A program made the translations under genes and the position numbers. Source: Planctomycetia bacterium (GTDB lineage Bacteria > Planctomycetota > Planctomycetia > Pirellulales > JALHLM01). From it: DNA of 44,953 nucleotides. Positions 26,870-35,274 of this stretch are shown here, piece by piece (the first letter of the stretch is position 1; the number at the start of each line of letters is the position of its first letter). Where the stretch lies: contig JAWXBP010000210.1 in NCBI GenBank assembly GCA_034440135.1, forward strand, positions 1 through 44,953, written 5' to 3'. The notes under the pieces were generated by a model, which worked only from the letters and a program-made list of their open reading frames with translations, made no database searches and was not told where the DNA came from.

Positions 26870-27019
26870 AGTAGGTGAAGTAGTAAGTAGGCGGAGTAGG
26901 TGAAGTAGCACCTACGCGACCATATTCCTATTCACCTACTCCACCTACTTACTACTCCACCTACTTACTACTTCACCTACTTACTACTCCACCTACTTAC
27001 TCCACCTACTTCCCTCCTC
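26870..27019. repeat. 22-base unit (AGTAGGTGAAGTAG...) in tandem and inverted copies
   Basis: Exact copies of one 22-base unit lie at 26870-26891 (forward) and 26960-26981 (reverse complement). The right half (about 26930-27010) also contains further degenerate CTACTTACTACTCCACC copies in tandem, making a TA/CC-rich block. The same unit occurs at 30931-30952 (one mismatch) and 31001-31022 (exact, reverse). There are no regular spacers, so it is not a CRISPR array. It fills the gap between the cytochrome gene and the oxidoreductase start at 27024. Confidence 0.85.
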
Positions 27020-27023
27020 CCCC

Positions 27024-29297
27024 ATGCGACCCAATCACGGCGGCGGCTGGCAGGCTGTCTTCTATACCTGGCGTAAGGCCCGCGAAGTCGGCGGGATTCG
27101 CCGGCTTTGGAAGGCGATGCGCAGTAAGAACGCCTGCAAGACTTGCGCGCTCGGCATGGGCGGGCAGGCTGGCGGGATGGTTAACGAGGCGGGGCATTTT
27201 CCCGAGGTTTGCAAGAAGTCGCTGCAAGCGATGGCCGCCGACATGCAAGGCGCCATTCGCACAGGCTTCTTCGCGACCTATTCCGTCGCGCAACTGCAGG
27301 CCTTCTCGCCGCGCGAGTTGGAATCATGCGGGCGCTTGACGGAGCCGCTGTTGTACGAGCGCGGCACGCAACACTATCGCCCAATCACCTGGGACGAGGC
27401 GTTCGATCGCCTGGTCGCGCGGCTCAAGTCGCTGCCGGCCGACGAGACGTTCTGGTACTTCAGCGGCCGCAGCTCGAACGAAGCGGCATTCTTGCTGCAA
27501 ATGTTCGCGCGGCTTTATGGCACGAACAACGTCAACAACTGCAGCTACTACTGCCACCAGGCCAGCGGCGTGGGGTTGACGAGCGTCACCGGCTCCGGCA
27601 CCGCCACGGTCAAGCTGGAAGACCTCGAACACGCCGACCTGGTGTTCGTCATCGGCGGCAATCCGGCCAGCAACCATCCGCGGATGATGCGTTCACTGAT
27701 GCAGGTCCGGCGCAACGGCGGCCACGTCGTGGTGATCAACCCGGCGATCGAAGTCGGGCTCGTGAATTTTGCCGTGCCGAGCGATGTCCGCAGCATGTTA
27801 TTCGGCTCGCCGATTTCCAGCGTGTATTTGCAGCCGCACATCGGCGGCGACTTGGCGCTCCTCACGGGATTGGCCAAACGGATCGTCGAACTGGGCGCGG
27901 CGGACCAGCAATTCCTGAACGAGTTTTGCGAAGGCGCCTCGCAGTTTCTACAGTTGCTCGATGAGACCCCGTGGCGAGAGATCGAACTCAAGTCCGGCGT
28001 CGCACGGGACGAAATCTTTCGCGCCGCCGACCTGTATGCGCGCGGCAAGCGCGTCATCTTCGCCTGGACGATGGGCATCACACATCACGCCAGCGGCGTG
28101 CAGAACGTGCAGGCCATCGGCAATCTGGCCCTGCTGCGCGGCATGGTCGGCCGGCCCGGCGCCGGCTTGCTGCCAATTCGCGGACACTCGAACGTCCAAG
28201 GGATCGGCTCGATGGGCGTCACGCCAAAATTGCGCGACGCCGTGTTCGAGCGTTTGCAGCAACATTTTCAAGTGCAGTTGCCCACGACGCCGGGACTCGA
28301 CACGCTCGGCTGCATGGAACAGGCCGCGACGGGCGCATTGAAACTCGGCGTTTGTTTGGGCGGCAATCTCTACGGCTCGAATCCGGACGCCCGCTTCGCG
28401 CGGCAATCGCTCGGAGCGCTCGAGACGCTTGTCTATCTGAGCACCACGCTCAACACTGGCCACGCACATGGACTCGCCAATGAGACGCTGATTCTGCCTG
28501 TGTTGGCGCGCGACGAAGAGCCGCAACCGACGACGCAGGAATCGATGTTCAATTACGTCCGCTACAGCGACGGCGGCCCGCAACGGCACGACGGACCGCG
28601 CAGCGAAGTGGAGATCGTTGCCGATCTCGCAGATCGCGTGCTGGCTGGAAACACGCCCATCGATTGGCGAACTCTGCGCGAAGCCCGGAACATTCGACAG
28701 GCGATCGCCAAGATCGTGCCGGGCTTCGAGGAATTGGCGGAGATCGATCGCACGCGCCAGGAGTTCCAAATTCCCGGCCGCACCTTTCACGAACCGATCT
28801 TTGCCACACCCAGCCGTCGCGCCCGGCTGCATACGTTTACGATTCCGGAGTTGCAAACCAACGGCGACCAGTTGCGATTGATGACCGTGCGCAGCGAGGG
28901 TCAGTTCAACACGGTCGTGTATGAGGACTACGACGTCTACCGCGGTCAGGATCGCCGCGATGTGATCTTGATCCATCCGGACGACTTGCGCCGCCTCGGC
29001 ATCGCGCCGAATCAACGCGTGATCGTCCGCAGCAGCGCCGGCGAGTTGCAAAACGTCATCGCCAAAAGCTACGACGCCATCCGCTCCGGCAACGCACTCA
29101 TGTATTATCCGGAGGCCAACGAACTGGTGCCGCGCTCGGTCGATCCGGCCAGCCGCACGCCGGCCTTCAAGAACGTGCTCGTCGACGTGCTGCCGATGGT
29201 CGTCACGTTGCCGGCTCCAGCGACGGAAAACGGCGCCGCACTCCATGCCGAAGACGCCGTCGGCAGCCCCTCGCGCGGCAAGCTGAAGGCCTGCTAA
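27024..29297 (+). CDS. FdhF2/YdeP-family molybdopterin oxidoreductase
   Basis: A 757-residue catalytic subunit of the molybdopterin/formate-dehydrogenase-like superfamily. The N-terminal CKTCALGMGGQ (Cys38, Cys41, with Cys63 after) is the probable Fe-S region of this sub-family. The molybdopterin domains carry DETFWYFSGRSSNEAAFLLQ, LVFVIGGNPASNHPRMM, GVQNVQAIGNLALLRGMVGRPGAG and C-terminal VRSEGQFNTVVYEDYD. The residue in the molybdenum-ligand position is Cys177 (NNCSYYCHQASGVGL), where some relatives carry selenocysteine; here it is a plain cysteine. It lacks the longer ferredoxin-like N-terminus of respiratory Fdh. The substrate is not established for this sub-family (YdeP is linked to acid resistance in E. 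coli). No fdhD or partner subunit is adjacent; the cytochrome gene upstream is the only redox neighbour. Confidence 0.88.
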   Translation: MRPNHGGGWQAVFYTWRKAREVGGIRRLWKAMRSKNACKTCALGMGGQAGGMVNEAGHFPEVCKKSLQAMAADMQGAIRTGFFATYSVAQLQAFSPRELESCGRLTEPLLYERGTQHYRPITWDEAFDRLVARLKSLPADETFWYFSGRSSNEAAFLLQMFARLYGTNNVNNCSYYCHQASGVGLTSVTGSGTATVKLEDLEHADLVFVIGGNPASNHPRMMRSLMQVRRNGGHVVVINPAIEVGLVNFAVPSDVRSMLFGSPISSVYLQPHIGGDLALLTGLAKRIVELGAADQQFLNEFCEGASQFLQLLDETPWREIELKSGVARDEIFRAADLYARGKRVIFAWTMGITHHASGVQNVQAIGNLALLRGMVGRPGAGLLPIRGHSNVQGIGSMGVTPKLRDAVFERLQQHFQVQLPTTPGLDTLGCMEQAATGALKLGVCLGGNLYGSNPDARFARQSLGALETLVYLSTTLNTGHAHGLANETLILPVLARDEEPQPTTQESMFNYVRYSDGGPQRHDGPRSEVEIVADLADRVLAGNTPIDWRTLREARNIRQAIAKIVPGFEELAEIDRTRQEFQIPGRTFHEPIFATPSRRARLHTFTIPELQTNGDQLRLMTVRSEGQFNTVVYEDYDVYRGQDRRDVILIHPDDLRRLGIAPNQRVIVRSSAGELQNVIAKSYDAIRSGNALMYYPEANELVPRSVDPASRTPAFKNVLVDVLPMVVTLPAPATENGAALHAEDAVGSPSRGKLKAC

Positions 29298-29317
29298 TGT
29301 TTCCGCGCGGTCTACAT

Positions 29318-29466
29318 TAAGCCCAGGGATGGCCGCAACCAGCGTTGGCGAAAAAAGTTGCGCAGTCGGCCTTCCCTGGGGGCACAGGCCTTCACCGTCG
29401 CCCCCAGGGATGGCCGACTGTGATTTGCGCGCTATCATCGCTTAAGAGAGGCCATCCCTGGGCTTA
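29318..29466. repeat. Nested inverted repeat (two arm pairs)
   Basis: The outer arms, 29318-29334 and 29450-29466, are exactly complementary over 17 bases (TAAGCCCAGGGATGGCC). The inner arms, 29364-29383 and 29400-29419, are complementary with one mismatch over 20 bases around a CCCTGGGGGC core. A CCCAGGGATGGCC motif thus appears twice in each direction. The element lies between the oxidoreductase stop and the MacA-like gene and may act as a terminator. Confidence 0.8.
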
Positions 29467-29588
29467 TGGGCCGTCTAATGCGATTCCGCGAAATCACGAT
29501 TGTTCAGGGCCGTCGCTAAAGCTCCGCCCCTTTTTGGCGAATACCACGTTAGTTGGACGCCTTCCAGGTTGTTCGTCGTGGAGGCGCG

Positions 29589-30902
29589 ATGGTAAGATCG
29601 GTAAGTATGACTCCCCTCAATTCTCCGGCAGCTTCTCCTCCCGCCGGCACGAAGTCGTCCTCGTTACACGGGGAGTTGACCGCGCTGCGCATCGACCGTT
29701 CGGCACCGCGCCCGCGATCGGCCGCTGCTACGCTTGGCTGGTTTCTGTTGATTGTTGGGCTACTCGCCGGCACTGGCGGTGGCGCTTATCTAGCGCTCAA
29801 GGATCGCCTGTTCCCCGCGCCGTTGGTCAAAACCGACTCCGTGCGGATTATGACACTCGGCCAGGTCTCGACGCAGCTGACGGCGACCGGCTATCTGGAA
29901 TCCCGGTTGCAGGCCGCCGTCGGCGCCAAGGTGCCGGGGCGCATTGCACGACTGCCCGTCGTCGAAGGGACCAAGGTAAAAACGGGCGACATCCTCGCGG
30001 AATTGGAACACGCCGACATGGACGCCGCGCTCGCTTCGCGCAAGGTGGCGGTGACGCTGGCCGAGGCGCAAATCGCCGAGGCGCAGTTCAACCTCACGCA
30101 GGCGGAACGTGACCTGGCGCGCGAGCGTAATGTTTTTGCGCGCAGGGCGGGCACCGACGCCGGTCTGGAACGCGCCGAAACGACCTTCAACGCGGCTCAG
30201 GCCGTCTTGCATGCCCGACAAGCCGGCCTGGAGGCCACCAAGAGCGCGGTCGTTGAAGGAGAAGAGGCGATCAAAAACATGTTTATCTTCGCACCCTTCG
30301 ACGGCACGGTGATCACCAAAGACGCCGAGCAAGGCGAATCGATCATGCCCGGCGGGATGGGCGTCGGCTCCGGGCGCGGTTCCGTGATCACGCTCGCCAA
30401 CTTAAGCGAGTTGGAAGTCGATACGGACGTGAAGGAGGACTACCTCAGCCAGCTGCGCAAAGGGCAGCCGGCCCAGGTCGTCGTCGACGCGGTGCCAGAT
30501 CGGCGCTATAAAGGCCGGTTGCGGGAAATCATCCCCATGGGGGACCGGACCCGCGGAATTGTAAAAGTGAAGGTGTCGATTCTCGATCCCGACGAACGAC
30601 TATTCCCTGAACTGAGTGCCACAGTGAACTTCCTGCCGGACTCCGCCGGCACCGAGGAAGGCGCGAACCAGGCGCTCAAGAAGGGTGTCTTCGCGCCCGT
30701 GGCCGCGGTCCAGGAACAGGGGGACGAAAAATTCGTCTGGGTGCTGGAACAAGAAGTTGTGCGGCGAACGACGATTCAAACGGACGGCGACGCGCACGAC
30801 GGTCTGGTGGCGGTGAAAAACGGACTGATCGGCGGCGAACGTGTGGTGACCGGACCGCCGGCTGGATTGAAAGACGGCGATCGTGTGACGACGGAGGAGT
30901 AG
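29589..30902 (+). CDS. MacA-like periplasmic adaptor of an ABC exporter
   Basis: A 437-residue membrane-fusion protein. Residues about 1-45 are basic and Pro/Ser-rich, with a transmembrane anchor at about 48-70 (LGWFLLIVGLLAGTGGGAYLAL). The first lipoyl half GAKVPGRIARLPVVEGTKVKTGDILAELEH begins near 112, a coiled-coil hairpin follows (about 145-230), the second half is IFAPFDGTVITKDAEQGESI, and beta-barrel and membrane-proximal domains end at VTTEE. I use ATG 29589, preceded by GGAGG four bases upstream; a TTG at 29553 and an ATG at 29607 are alternatives. It is the first gene of a MacAB-like operon with the ABC ATPase and two permeases. A repeat hairpin sits between it and the ATPase gene. 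Confidence 0.9.
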   Translation: MVRSVSMTPLNSPAASPPAGTKSSSLHGELTALRIDRSAPRPRSAAATLGWFLLIVGLLAGTGGGAYLALKDRLFPAPLVKTDSVRIMTLGQVSTQLTATGYLESRLQAAVGAKVPGRIARLPVVEGTKVKTGDILAELEHADMDAALASRKVAVTLAEAQIAEAQFNLTQAERDLARERNVFARRAGTDAGLERAETTFNAAQAVLHARQAGLEATKSAVVEGEEAIKNMFIFAPFDGTVITKDAEQGESIMPGGMGVGSGRGSVITLANLSELEVDTDVKEDYLSQLRKGQPAQVVVDAVPDRRYKGRLREIIPMGDRTRGIVKVKVSILDPDERLFPELSATVNFLPDSAGTEEGANQALKKGVFAPVAAVQEQGDEKFVWVLEQEVVRRTTIQTDGDAHDGLVAVKNGLIGGERVVTGPPAGLKDGDRVTTEE

Positions 30903-30930
30903 GGAAGAAGAGGAAGTAGTTGGAGTAATT

Positions 30931-31022
30931 AGTAGGTGAAGTAGTCAGTAGGGAGTTTGCCGGGGGTGAAGTGGATTTTTGAGCTACTTCGCCTACTCCA
31001 CCTACTTACTACTTCACCTACT
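30931..31022. repeat. Second copy of the 22-base inverted-pair repeat, inside the ABC operon
   Basis: 30931-30952 (forward, one mismatch) and 31001-31022 (exact reverse complement) are copies of the 22-base unit also found at 26870-26981, again as an inverted pair around about 50-70 bases. The right arm ends 15 bases before the ATG of the ATPase gene and a few bases before its AAGGAG ribosome site (31027-31032), so an RNA hairpin here could affect translation of the ATPase. Confidence 0.85.
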
Positions 31023-31037
31023 CCCCAAGGAGTTCTC

Positions 31038-31757
31038 ATGCCCCAAGATGCTTCTGAATCGGTCGTGCAACTCCTGGACGTCAGCAAGGAGTTCATGCGC
31101 GATAAGAATCGCATTCCGGTACTGACCAATACGACGTTGCATATTCCCAAAGGGGATTTCGCCGCCATCATGGGGCCGTCCGGCTCCGGGAAGTCAACGT
31201 TGCTCAATCTCGCCGCGGGGCTCGATAGGCCCACTACCGGCAAAGTTATCGTCAACGGCCAGGACTTGGGCGTGCTGTCGGAGGCCGGGCTGTCGCGCTT
31301 TCGCAGCGAGAACCTGGGCTTCATCTTTCAGATGTATAACCTGATGCCGGTGCTGACGGCGTTCGAGAACGTCGAACTGCCGCTGCTCCTCGCGCCGCTG
31401 AACCGGGCGCAGCGCCGGCAACATGTCGAGGCGGCGCTCCGCATCGTGAGTCTCGCGGACCGGCAAGATCACTACCCCAGACAGTTATCCGGCGGTCAAG
31501 AACAGCGCGTGGCGATCGCCCGGGCGATTGCCAACGACCCGGTGTTGCTGCTGGCGGACGAGCCGACCGGCAACCTGGACGCCACGAGCGCGCAAGAAGT
31601 TCTCGACCTGCTGGAACTGCTCAACACGCAATTCGGCACGACGATCATCATGGTCACGCACGACCCGAAGGCCGCCCGTCGGGCGAAGCGGCTACTGCAC
31701 TTGGAGAAGGGCACGTTCGTGCAAGCGGACATCGAAGCCCTGGAGACCTCGCGATGA
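31038..31757 (+). CDS. ABC transporter ATP-binding protein (MacB/LolD type)
   Basis: A 239-residue ATPase. Walker A is GPSGSGKST at about 45-53, Q-loop in FIFQMYNLMPVLTAFENV, signature LSGGQEQRVAIARAIAND, Walker B LLLADEPTGNLD, and H-loop VTHD. The MYNLMPVLTAFENV segment is typical of the LolD/MacB/FtsE group, which powers FtsX-like permeases moving lipoproteins, peptides or drugs through mechanotransmission. The signature has Glu in place of the usual Gln-Gln/Gln-Arg (GGQEQ), a minor variant. ATG 31038 has AAGGAG upstream. Its stop overlaps the next gene's start by four bases (ATGA at 31754-31757), indicating translational coupling. Confidence 0.93.
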   Translation: MPQDASESVVQLLDVSKEFMRDKNRIPVLTNTTLHIPKGDFAAIMGPSGSGKSTLLNLAAGLDRPTTGKVIVNGQDLGVLSEAGLSRFRSENLGFIFQMYNLMPVLTAFENVELPLLLAPLNRAQRRQHVEAALRIVSLADRQDHYPRQLSGGQEQRVAIARAIANDPVLLLADEPTGNLDATSAQEVLDLLELLNTQFGTTIIMVTHDPKAARRAKRLLHLEKGTFVQADIEALETSR

Positions 31758-32914
31758 AGTTTATCCCCCTGATCATCCGCAACGTCCTCCGCAACAAAAT
31801 CCGCACGCTCTTCACCGGCTCATCGATCGCGATGAGCTTGTTCCTGGTGGTGCTGCTGTATTCGTTTTTGATGATTCAGGACGAGATCACGGAAGCGACG
31901 AAACCGTACAACCGCATCATGGTAACGAACGTGCAAGGCCTGACGGGCAATTTGCCAATCGCCTACCTGGATCGCATCCGCAAGATGGAAGACGTGCGCA
32001 GCGCCATCCCGTTTTCCTGGTTCGGCGGGAGGTACCGTGAAGAGACGATTCCATTTGCTCAATTCGGCACCGATTCAAAATTCGTCACCGATGTGCTGCA
32101 AGAGTACAAGGTGCCGGACGACCAACTCGACGCCTGGCAAGCGGACAAGACCGGCTGCGTCGTCGGAGCGCTGATCGCCAAAAACAAAGGGTGGAAGATC
32201 GGCGATAAGATCCCGCTTAAGGGGGACATCTACCCGGTCGATCTGGAACTGACCGTGCGCGGCATCTACGACGGCAATTCGACCGTGGACCGAGAACAAC
32301 TCTGGTTCCATTTCGAGTATATGGACGAAGCGCTCAAGGCCAAGCAACAACCTATGGCTGGCAACGCCGGAATTGTCATGCTGCGCGCCAAGTCCGGCCC
32401 AATCATGCCGGAATTGATGGAGAAAATCGACAAGCAATTCGCCAGTTCCGATGCGCCGGTACGTGCCATGACTGAGAAGGAATTTCAGCAGTCGTTCATG
32501 GAGATGATGGGAAGCGTCAAGTTCTTTATCAACGTCATTTCCGGCATTGTCGTGTTTTCGCTCTTGATCGTGGCCGGCAACACGATGGCAATGGCGCTGC
32601 GCGAGCGAACGCGCGAAGTCGCCGTGCTGAAAGCCATCGGGTTTGGTCGCGGCACAATTCTCGGGATGGTCCTCTGCGAAGCGGTCATCATCGGCTTGCT
32701 GGGAGGCGTCGCCGGCGCGCTGGGGGCCAAACTGCTGTTCGCCACAGTTGATTTTAGTCGCTGGCTGACGGGCTTTGGCTTCCTATACGTGCCCTGGCGC
32801 ACTGCGCTGTTGGGCCTGTTGCTAGCAGGGTTCATCGGACTGGCAAGCGGCATTATTCCCGCCTGGCGCGCTGCGACGCTTTCGGTGGTCGACGGCCTCA
32901 GAAAGATTGTCTGA
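31754..32914 (+). CDS. FtsX/MacB-type ABC transporter permease 1
   Basis: A 386-residue permease. One N-terminal membrane helix lies at about 17-40 (FTGSSIAMSLFLVVLLYSFLMI), followed by a large extracytoplasmic domain (about 45-245) of the MacB_PCD type, and three C-terminal helices (about 257-285, 305-330, 345-375). The segment MALRERTREVAVLKAIGFGRGTI is the cytoplasmic coupling helix typical of FtsX-like permeases. It overlaps the ATPase gene by four bases, and the second permease gene follows. Two such permeases likely form a heterodimer with an ATPase dimer and the MacA-like adaptor. Confidence 0.92.
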   Translation: MKFIPLIIRNVLRNKIRTLFTGSSIAMSLFLVVLLYSFLMIQDEITEATKPYNRIMVTNVQGLTGNLPIAYLDRIRKMEDVRSAIPFSWFGGRYREETIPFAQFGTDSKFVTDVLQEYKVPDDQLDAWQADKTGCVVGALIAKNKGWKIGDKIPLKGDIYPVDLELTVRGIYDGNSTVDREQLWFHFEYMDEALKAKQQPMAGNAGIVMLRAKSGPIMPELMEKIDKQFASSDAPVRAMTEKEFQQSFMEMMGSVKFFINVISGIVVFSLLIVAGNTMAMALRERTREVAVLKAIGFGRGTILGMVLCEAVIIGLLGGVAGALGAKLLFATVDFSRWLTGFGFLYVPWRTALLGLLLAGFIGLASGIIPAWRAATLSVVDGLRKIV

Positions 32915-32945
32915 CGCAATTGCTTCTCGTTTCCGGAAAGTTGCC

Positions 32946-34121
32946 GTGATTCCGATCAAGTACAATCTCCGCAGCATCTGGGCGCGCAAAGTCGGCTCAC
33001 TGATGACGATCGTCAGCACCGGCATCGCCGTCGGCGCCAGTGTGTTCGCGCTGGGACTTTCCGCGGGCTTGGACCAAACGCTTGAGGTGTCCGCCGGACC
33101 GCTCGATATCATTGTGCTGCGTCAAGGCTCTTCGTCCGAAACCGCGAGCGGCGTTTCAGAGGCCGTGGCGCGCGAAATCCTGGCGCTACCGGGCATCGCC
33201 ACCGATCAACAAGGTCGGCCGTTGGCCGCGCCTGAATTGGTGGTCGTGACCTACCTGCCGCGCCGGGGCAACGCAGGGAGCGCGAACGTCACGATTCGCG
33301 GTGCGCTGCCGGTTTCGCGCGACTTGCGCGAAGGAATGAAGGTCGTCGAGGGACGCGATTTCCATCCCGGCCTGCGCGAGGCCATCGTCAGTCGCAAACT
33401 GGCCGGTCGTTTCGAAGGACTGGGGATGAATGAGGAGTTTGTCGTCCAAGATAAATCCTTCAAGGTCGTCGGACTCTTCGAAGCCGGGGGAGGCGCCACC
33501 GAGTCGGAAATTTGGACGGATCAGAAGGTGCTCGCCCAGGTCGCCAACCGGACCGGCGGCACGTCTAGCGTGCAGATTCGTGCCGCGAGCAAAGCGGATC
33601 AGGAAACGCTCCTCAACCACATCAAGGCCGACGAGCAAATCGCCCTCAAGGCAATCACCGAAGTGCAGTATTTCGCCGACCAGGCCCAAGCAGGACTAGT
33701 ACTGCGCTTGCTGGGACAGATTATTGCCTTCTTTCTCACAATCGGAGCGATGTTCGCCGTGGCCAACACCATGTACGGCGCGATTGCCACGCGGGCCAGA
33801 GAGATCGGCACGCTTCGCTCGTTGGGCTTCGGGCGAGGAAGCATCCTCACGGCATTCCTACTGGAGTCGTTGGTGTTGTGCCTGGTGGGAGCCATCGTGG
33901 GTTGCCTGGCTTCAATTGCGCTGACGAAGCTGTTTGGCGGCCAAAGCGCCGGCACCATGAATGGCGTCACATTTACCGAGATCGTCTTTGCGTTCAGCTT
34001 CGGACCCAACGTGCTTATTAAGGGCGCGCTCTTGGCAGTATTTCTGGGAGTCGTCGGCGGTTTTCTCCCGGCGCTTCGCGCCGTGCGGATGAAGGTCGTG
34101 GATGCACTCAGAGAAGTTTGA
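32946..34121 (+). CDS. FtsX/MacB-type ABC transporter permease 2
   Basis: A 391-residue paralogue of the first permease with the same layout: helix at about 20-40, periplasmic domain to about 250, and three C-terminal helices. The coupling segment is ATRAREIGTLRSLGFGRGSIL, and the C-terminus FLPALRAVRMKVVDALREV is a strong family match to PALRA...VVDGLRKIV of permease 1. GTG 32946 begins VIPIKYNLRSIW, with GGAAAG six bases upstream; an alternative TTG at 32907 lies inside the preceding gene. The gap to permease 1 is 31 bases. It is the last gene of the MacAB-like operon, and converges on lptB across a nested palindrome. Confidence 0.9.
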   Translation: MIPIKYNLRSIWARKVGSLMTIVSTGIAVGASVFALGLSAGLDQTLEVSAGPLDIIVLRQGSSSETASGVSEAVAREILALPGIATDQQGRPLAAPELVVVTYLPRRGNAGSANVTIRGALPVSRDLREGMKVVEGRDFHPGLREAIVSRKLAGRFEGLGMNEEFVVQDKSFKVVGLFEAGGGATESEIWTDQKVLAQVANRTGGTSSVQIRAASKADQETLLNHIKADEQIALKAITEVQYFADQAQAGLVLRLLGQIIAFFLTIGAMFAVANTMYGAIATRAREIGTLRSLGFGRGSILTAFLLESLVLCLVGAIVGCLASIALTKLFGGQSAGTMNGVTFTEIVFAFSFGPNVLIKGALLAVFLGVVGGFLPALRAVRMKVVDALREV

Positions 34122-34130
34122 GGCGAGTTT

Positions 34131-34412
34131 GGAGTTTTCAGTATTCAGTTGTTCGGACGCGCCATTGAATCGTAGGGCGGGCCGCGCGAGGCGACCGACG
34201 CTTTGTTCTGTTTAACCTTCGCAGCGCTGTCGACTTCTTTGTTCTCAAACACGTAAGGCCCGCCGGGATCGATCCCGGCGGGCCTTACATTGCGCATTCA
34301 ACCGTGCTTTGCATCGATGGGCGATCTTCAACCTCGCAGCCTCCAACGCGCGCACGGCCCGCCCTACCGATGGATCGCGCGCCCTCACTGAAAACTGAAC
34401 ACTGAAAACTTC
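34131..34412. repeat. Three-level nested inverted repeat with a 36-bp perfect palindrome at its centre
   Basis: Outer arms 34131-34150 and 34393-34412 pair over 20 bases with two mismatches (around GTTTTCAGT). Middle arms 34171-34187 and about 34348-34369 share GTAGGGCGGGCCG against CGGCCCGCCCTAC. At the centre, 34253-34288 is a perfect 36-bp palindrome beginning GTAAGGCCCGCC. The block fills the 298-base gap between two convergent operons and is the best terminator candidate for both, but its composite build suggests inserted repeats. Confidence 0.85.
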
Positions 34413-34419
34413 AAACTAT

Positions 34420-35229
34420 TCACTCCTCTTCCTCATCCTCCACACCCGCATACTGCCGGCCCGGCGTCGGAATCTTCGGCCGGTGCGGGCCGGTGACGGT
34501 GCTGCCGAGGTCCATGTTTTCGCCGAAGTAGTATTTCCGCGCGGCGGGATGTCGGGTGACTTCCGACGGGCGGCCGTGGCAGAGGACCTGGCCTTTGCGG
34601 ATCACGTAGCTGCGATCGGTGATCTGCAGCGTCTCGCGGACCTGGTGATCGGTGATCAGGATCGAGATACCATCGGCGCGCAGCTCGCGGACGATCTCTT
34701 GAATGCTGGCGATCGTCACCGGATCGATGCCGGTGAACGGTTCGTCCAGCAGGATCAACTTCGGATTCGAGACCAGGCAACGCGCGATTTCCAGTCGTCG
34801 CATTTCGCCGCCAGAGAGTTTCATCGCGGTCCGCTTGCGCAGTTCGCTGATACCGAACTGTTCGAGTAGTTCATCGCAGCGCCGGCGACGACGCTTGCGA
34901 TCGAAGCCGAGTAACTCCATCACGGCGAGCAGGTTTTGCTCGACGGTGAGCTTGCGGAACACGCTCGATTTCTGCGCCAGGTAGCCCATGCCGCCGTCGC
35001 GGGCGCGGCGATACATCGGCCAGCGCGTGACGTCGTCGCCGTTCAAAATCACCGTGCCGGCGTCCGGCTCGATGATCCCGCAGGTCATCAGAAAGCTGGT
35101 CGTTTTGCCGGCGCCGTTGGGGCCGAGCAGCCCGACGATCTCGCCTTCTTCGACCTCGAAATCAACGCCGTCGACGACGCGCTTGCCGCCGTAGATTTTG
35201 ACCAGGCCGGAAACCTCGAGCATCGGCAT
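34420..35229 (-). CDS. lptB: LPS export ABC transporter ATP-binding protein
   Basis: A 269-residue cytosolic ATPase of the Lpt machine, which moves lipopolysaccharide from the inner membrane across the periplasm. Walker [10 protein letters not shown] is at about 36-44, AQKSSVFRKLTVEQN and LSGGEMRRLEIARCLVSNP match LptB closely, Walker B is LILLDEPFTGIDP (FTGIDP is specific to this group), and the H-loop is ITDHQ. The N-terminus is standard, and there is a C-terminal 35-residue extension (ENMDLGSTVTGPHRP...DEEEE) that is Pro- and Glu-rich and not part of the fold. ATG 35229 is preceded by GGATCC-like sequence. It lies 45 bases below the first signal peptidase gene, so it may be co-transcribed with the signal peptidases. 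Confidence 0.94.
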   Translation of the reverse strand: MPMLEVSGLVKIYGGKRVVDGVDFEVEEGEIVGLLGPNGAGKTTSFLMTCGIIEPDAGTVILNGDDVTRWPMYRRARDGGMGYLAQKSSVFRKLTVEQNLLAVMELLGFDRKRRRRRCDELLEQFGISELRKRTAMKLSGGEMRRLEIARCLVSNPKLILLDEPFTGIDPVTIASIQEIVRELRADGISILITDHQVRETLQITDRSYVIRKGQVLCHGRPSEVTRHPAARKYYFGENMDLGSTVTGPHRPKIPTPGRQYAGVEDEEEE

Positions 35230-35274
35230 GTTGCGGGATCCTCCGTGATCCGAAAGTAACGCTGAGCGGATCTG

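Noticed and set aside
26870-27019. Tandem TA/CC-rich block that at first looks like a CRISPR array
   Set aside because: The units are not separated by regular unique spacers, they occur in both orientations, and a second inverted pair lies 4 kb away; no cas gene is present.
27024-29297. Selenocysteine in the FdhF2-like enzyme
   Set aside because: The molybdenum-ligand position is encoded as Cys177 and the frame has no internal TGA.
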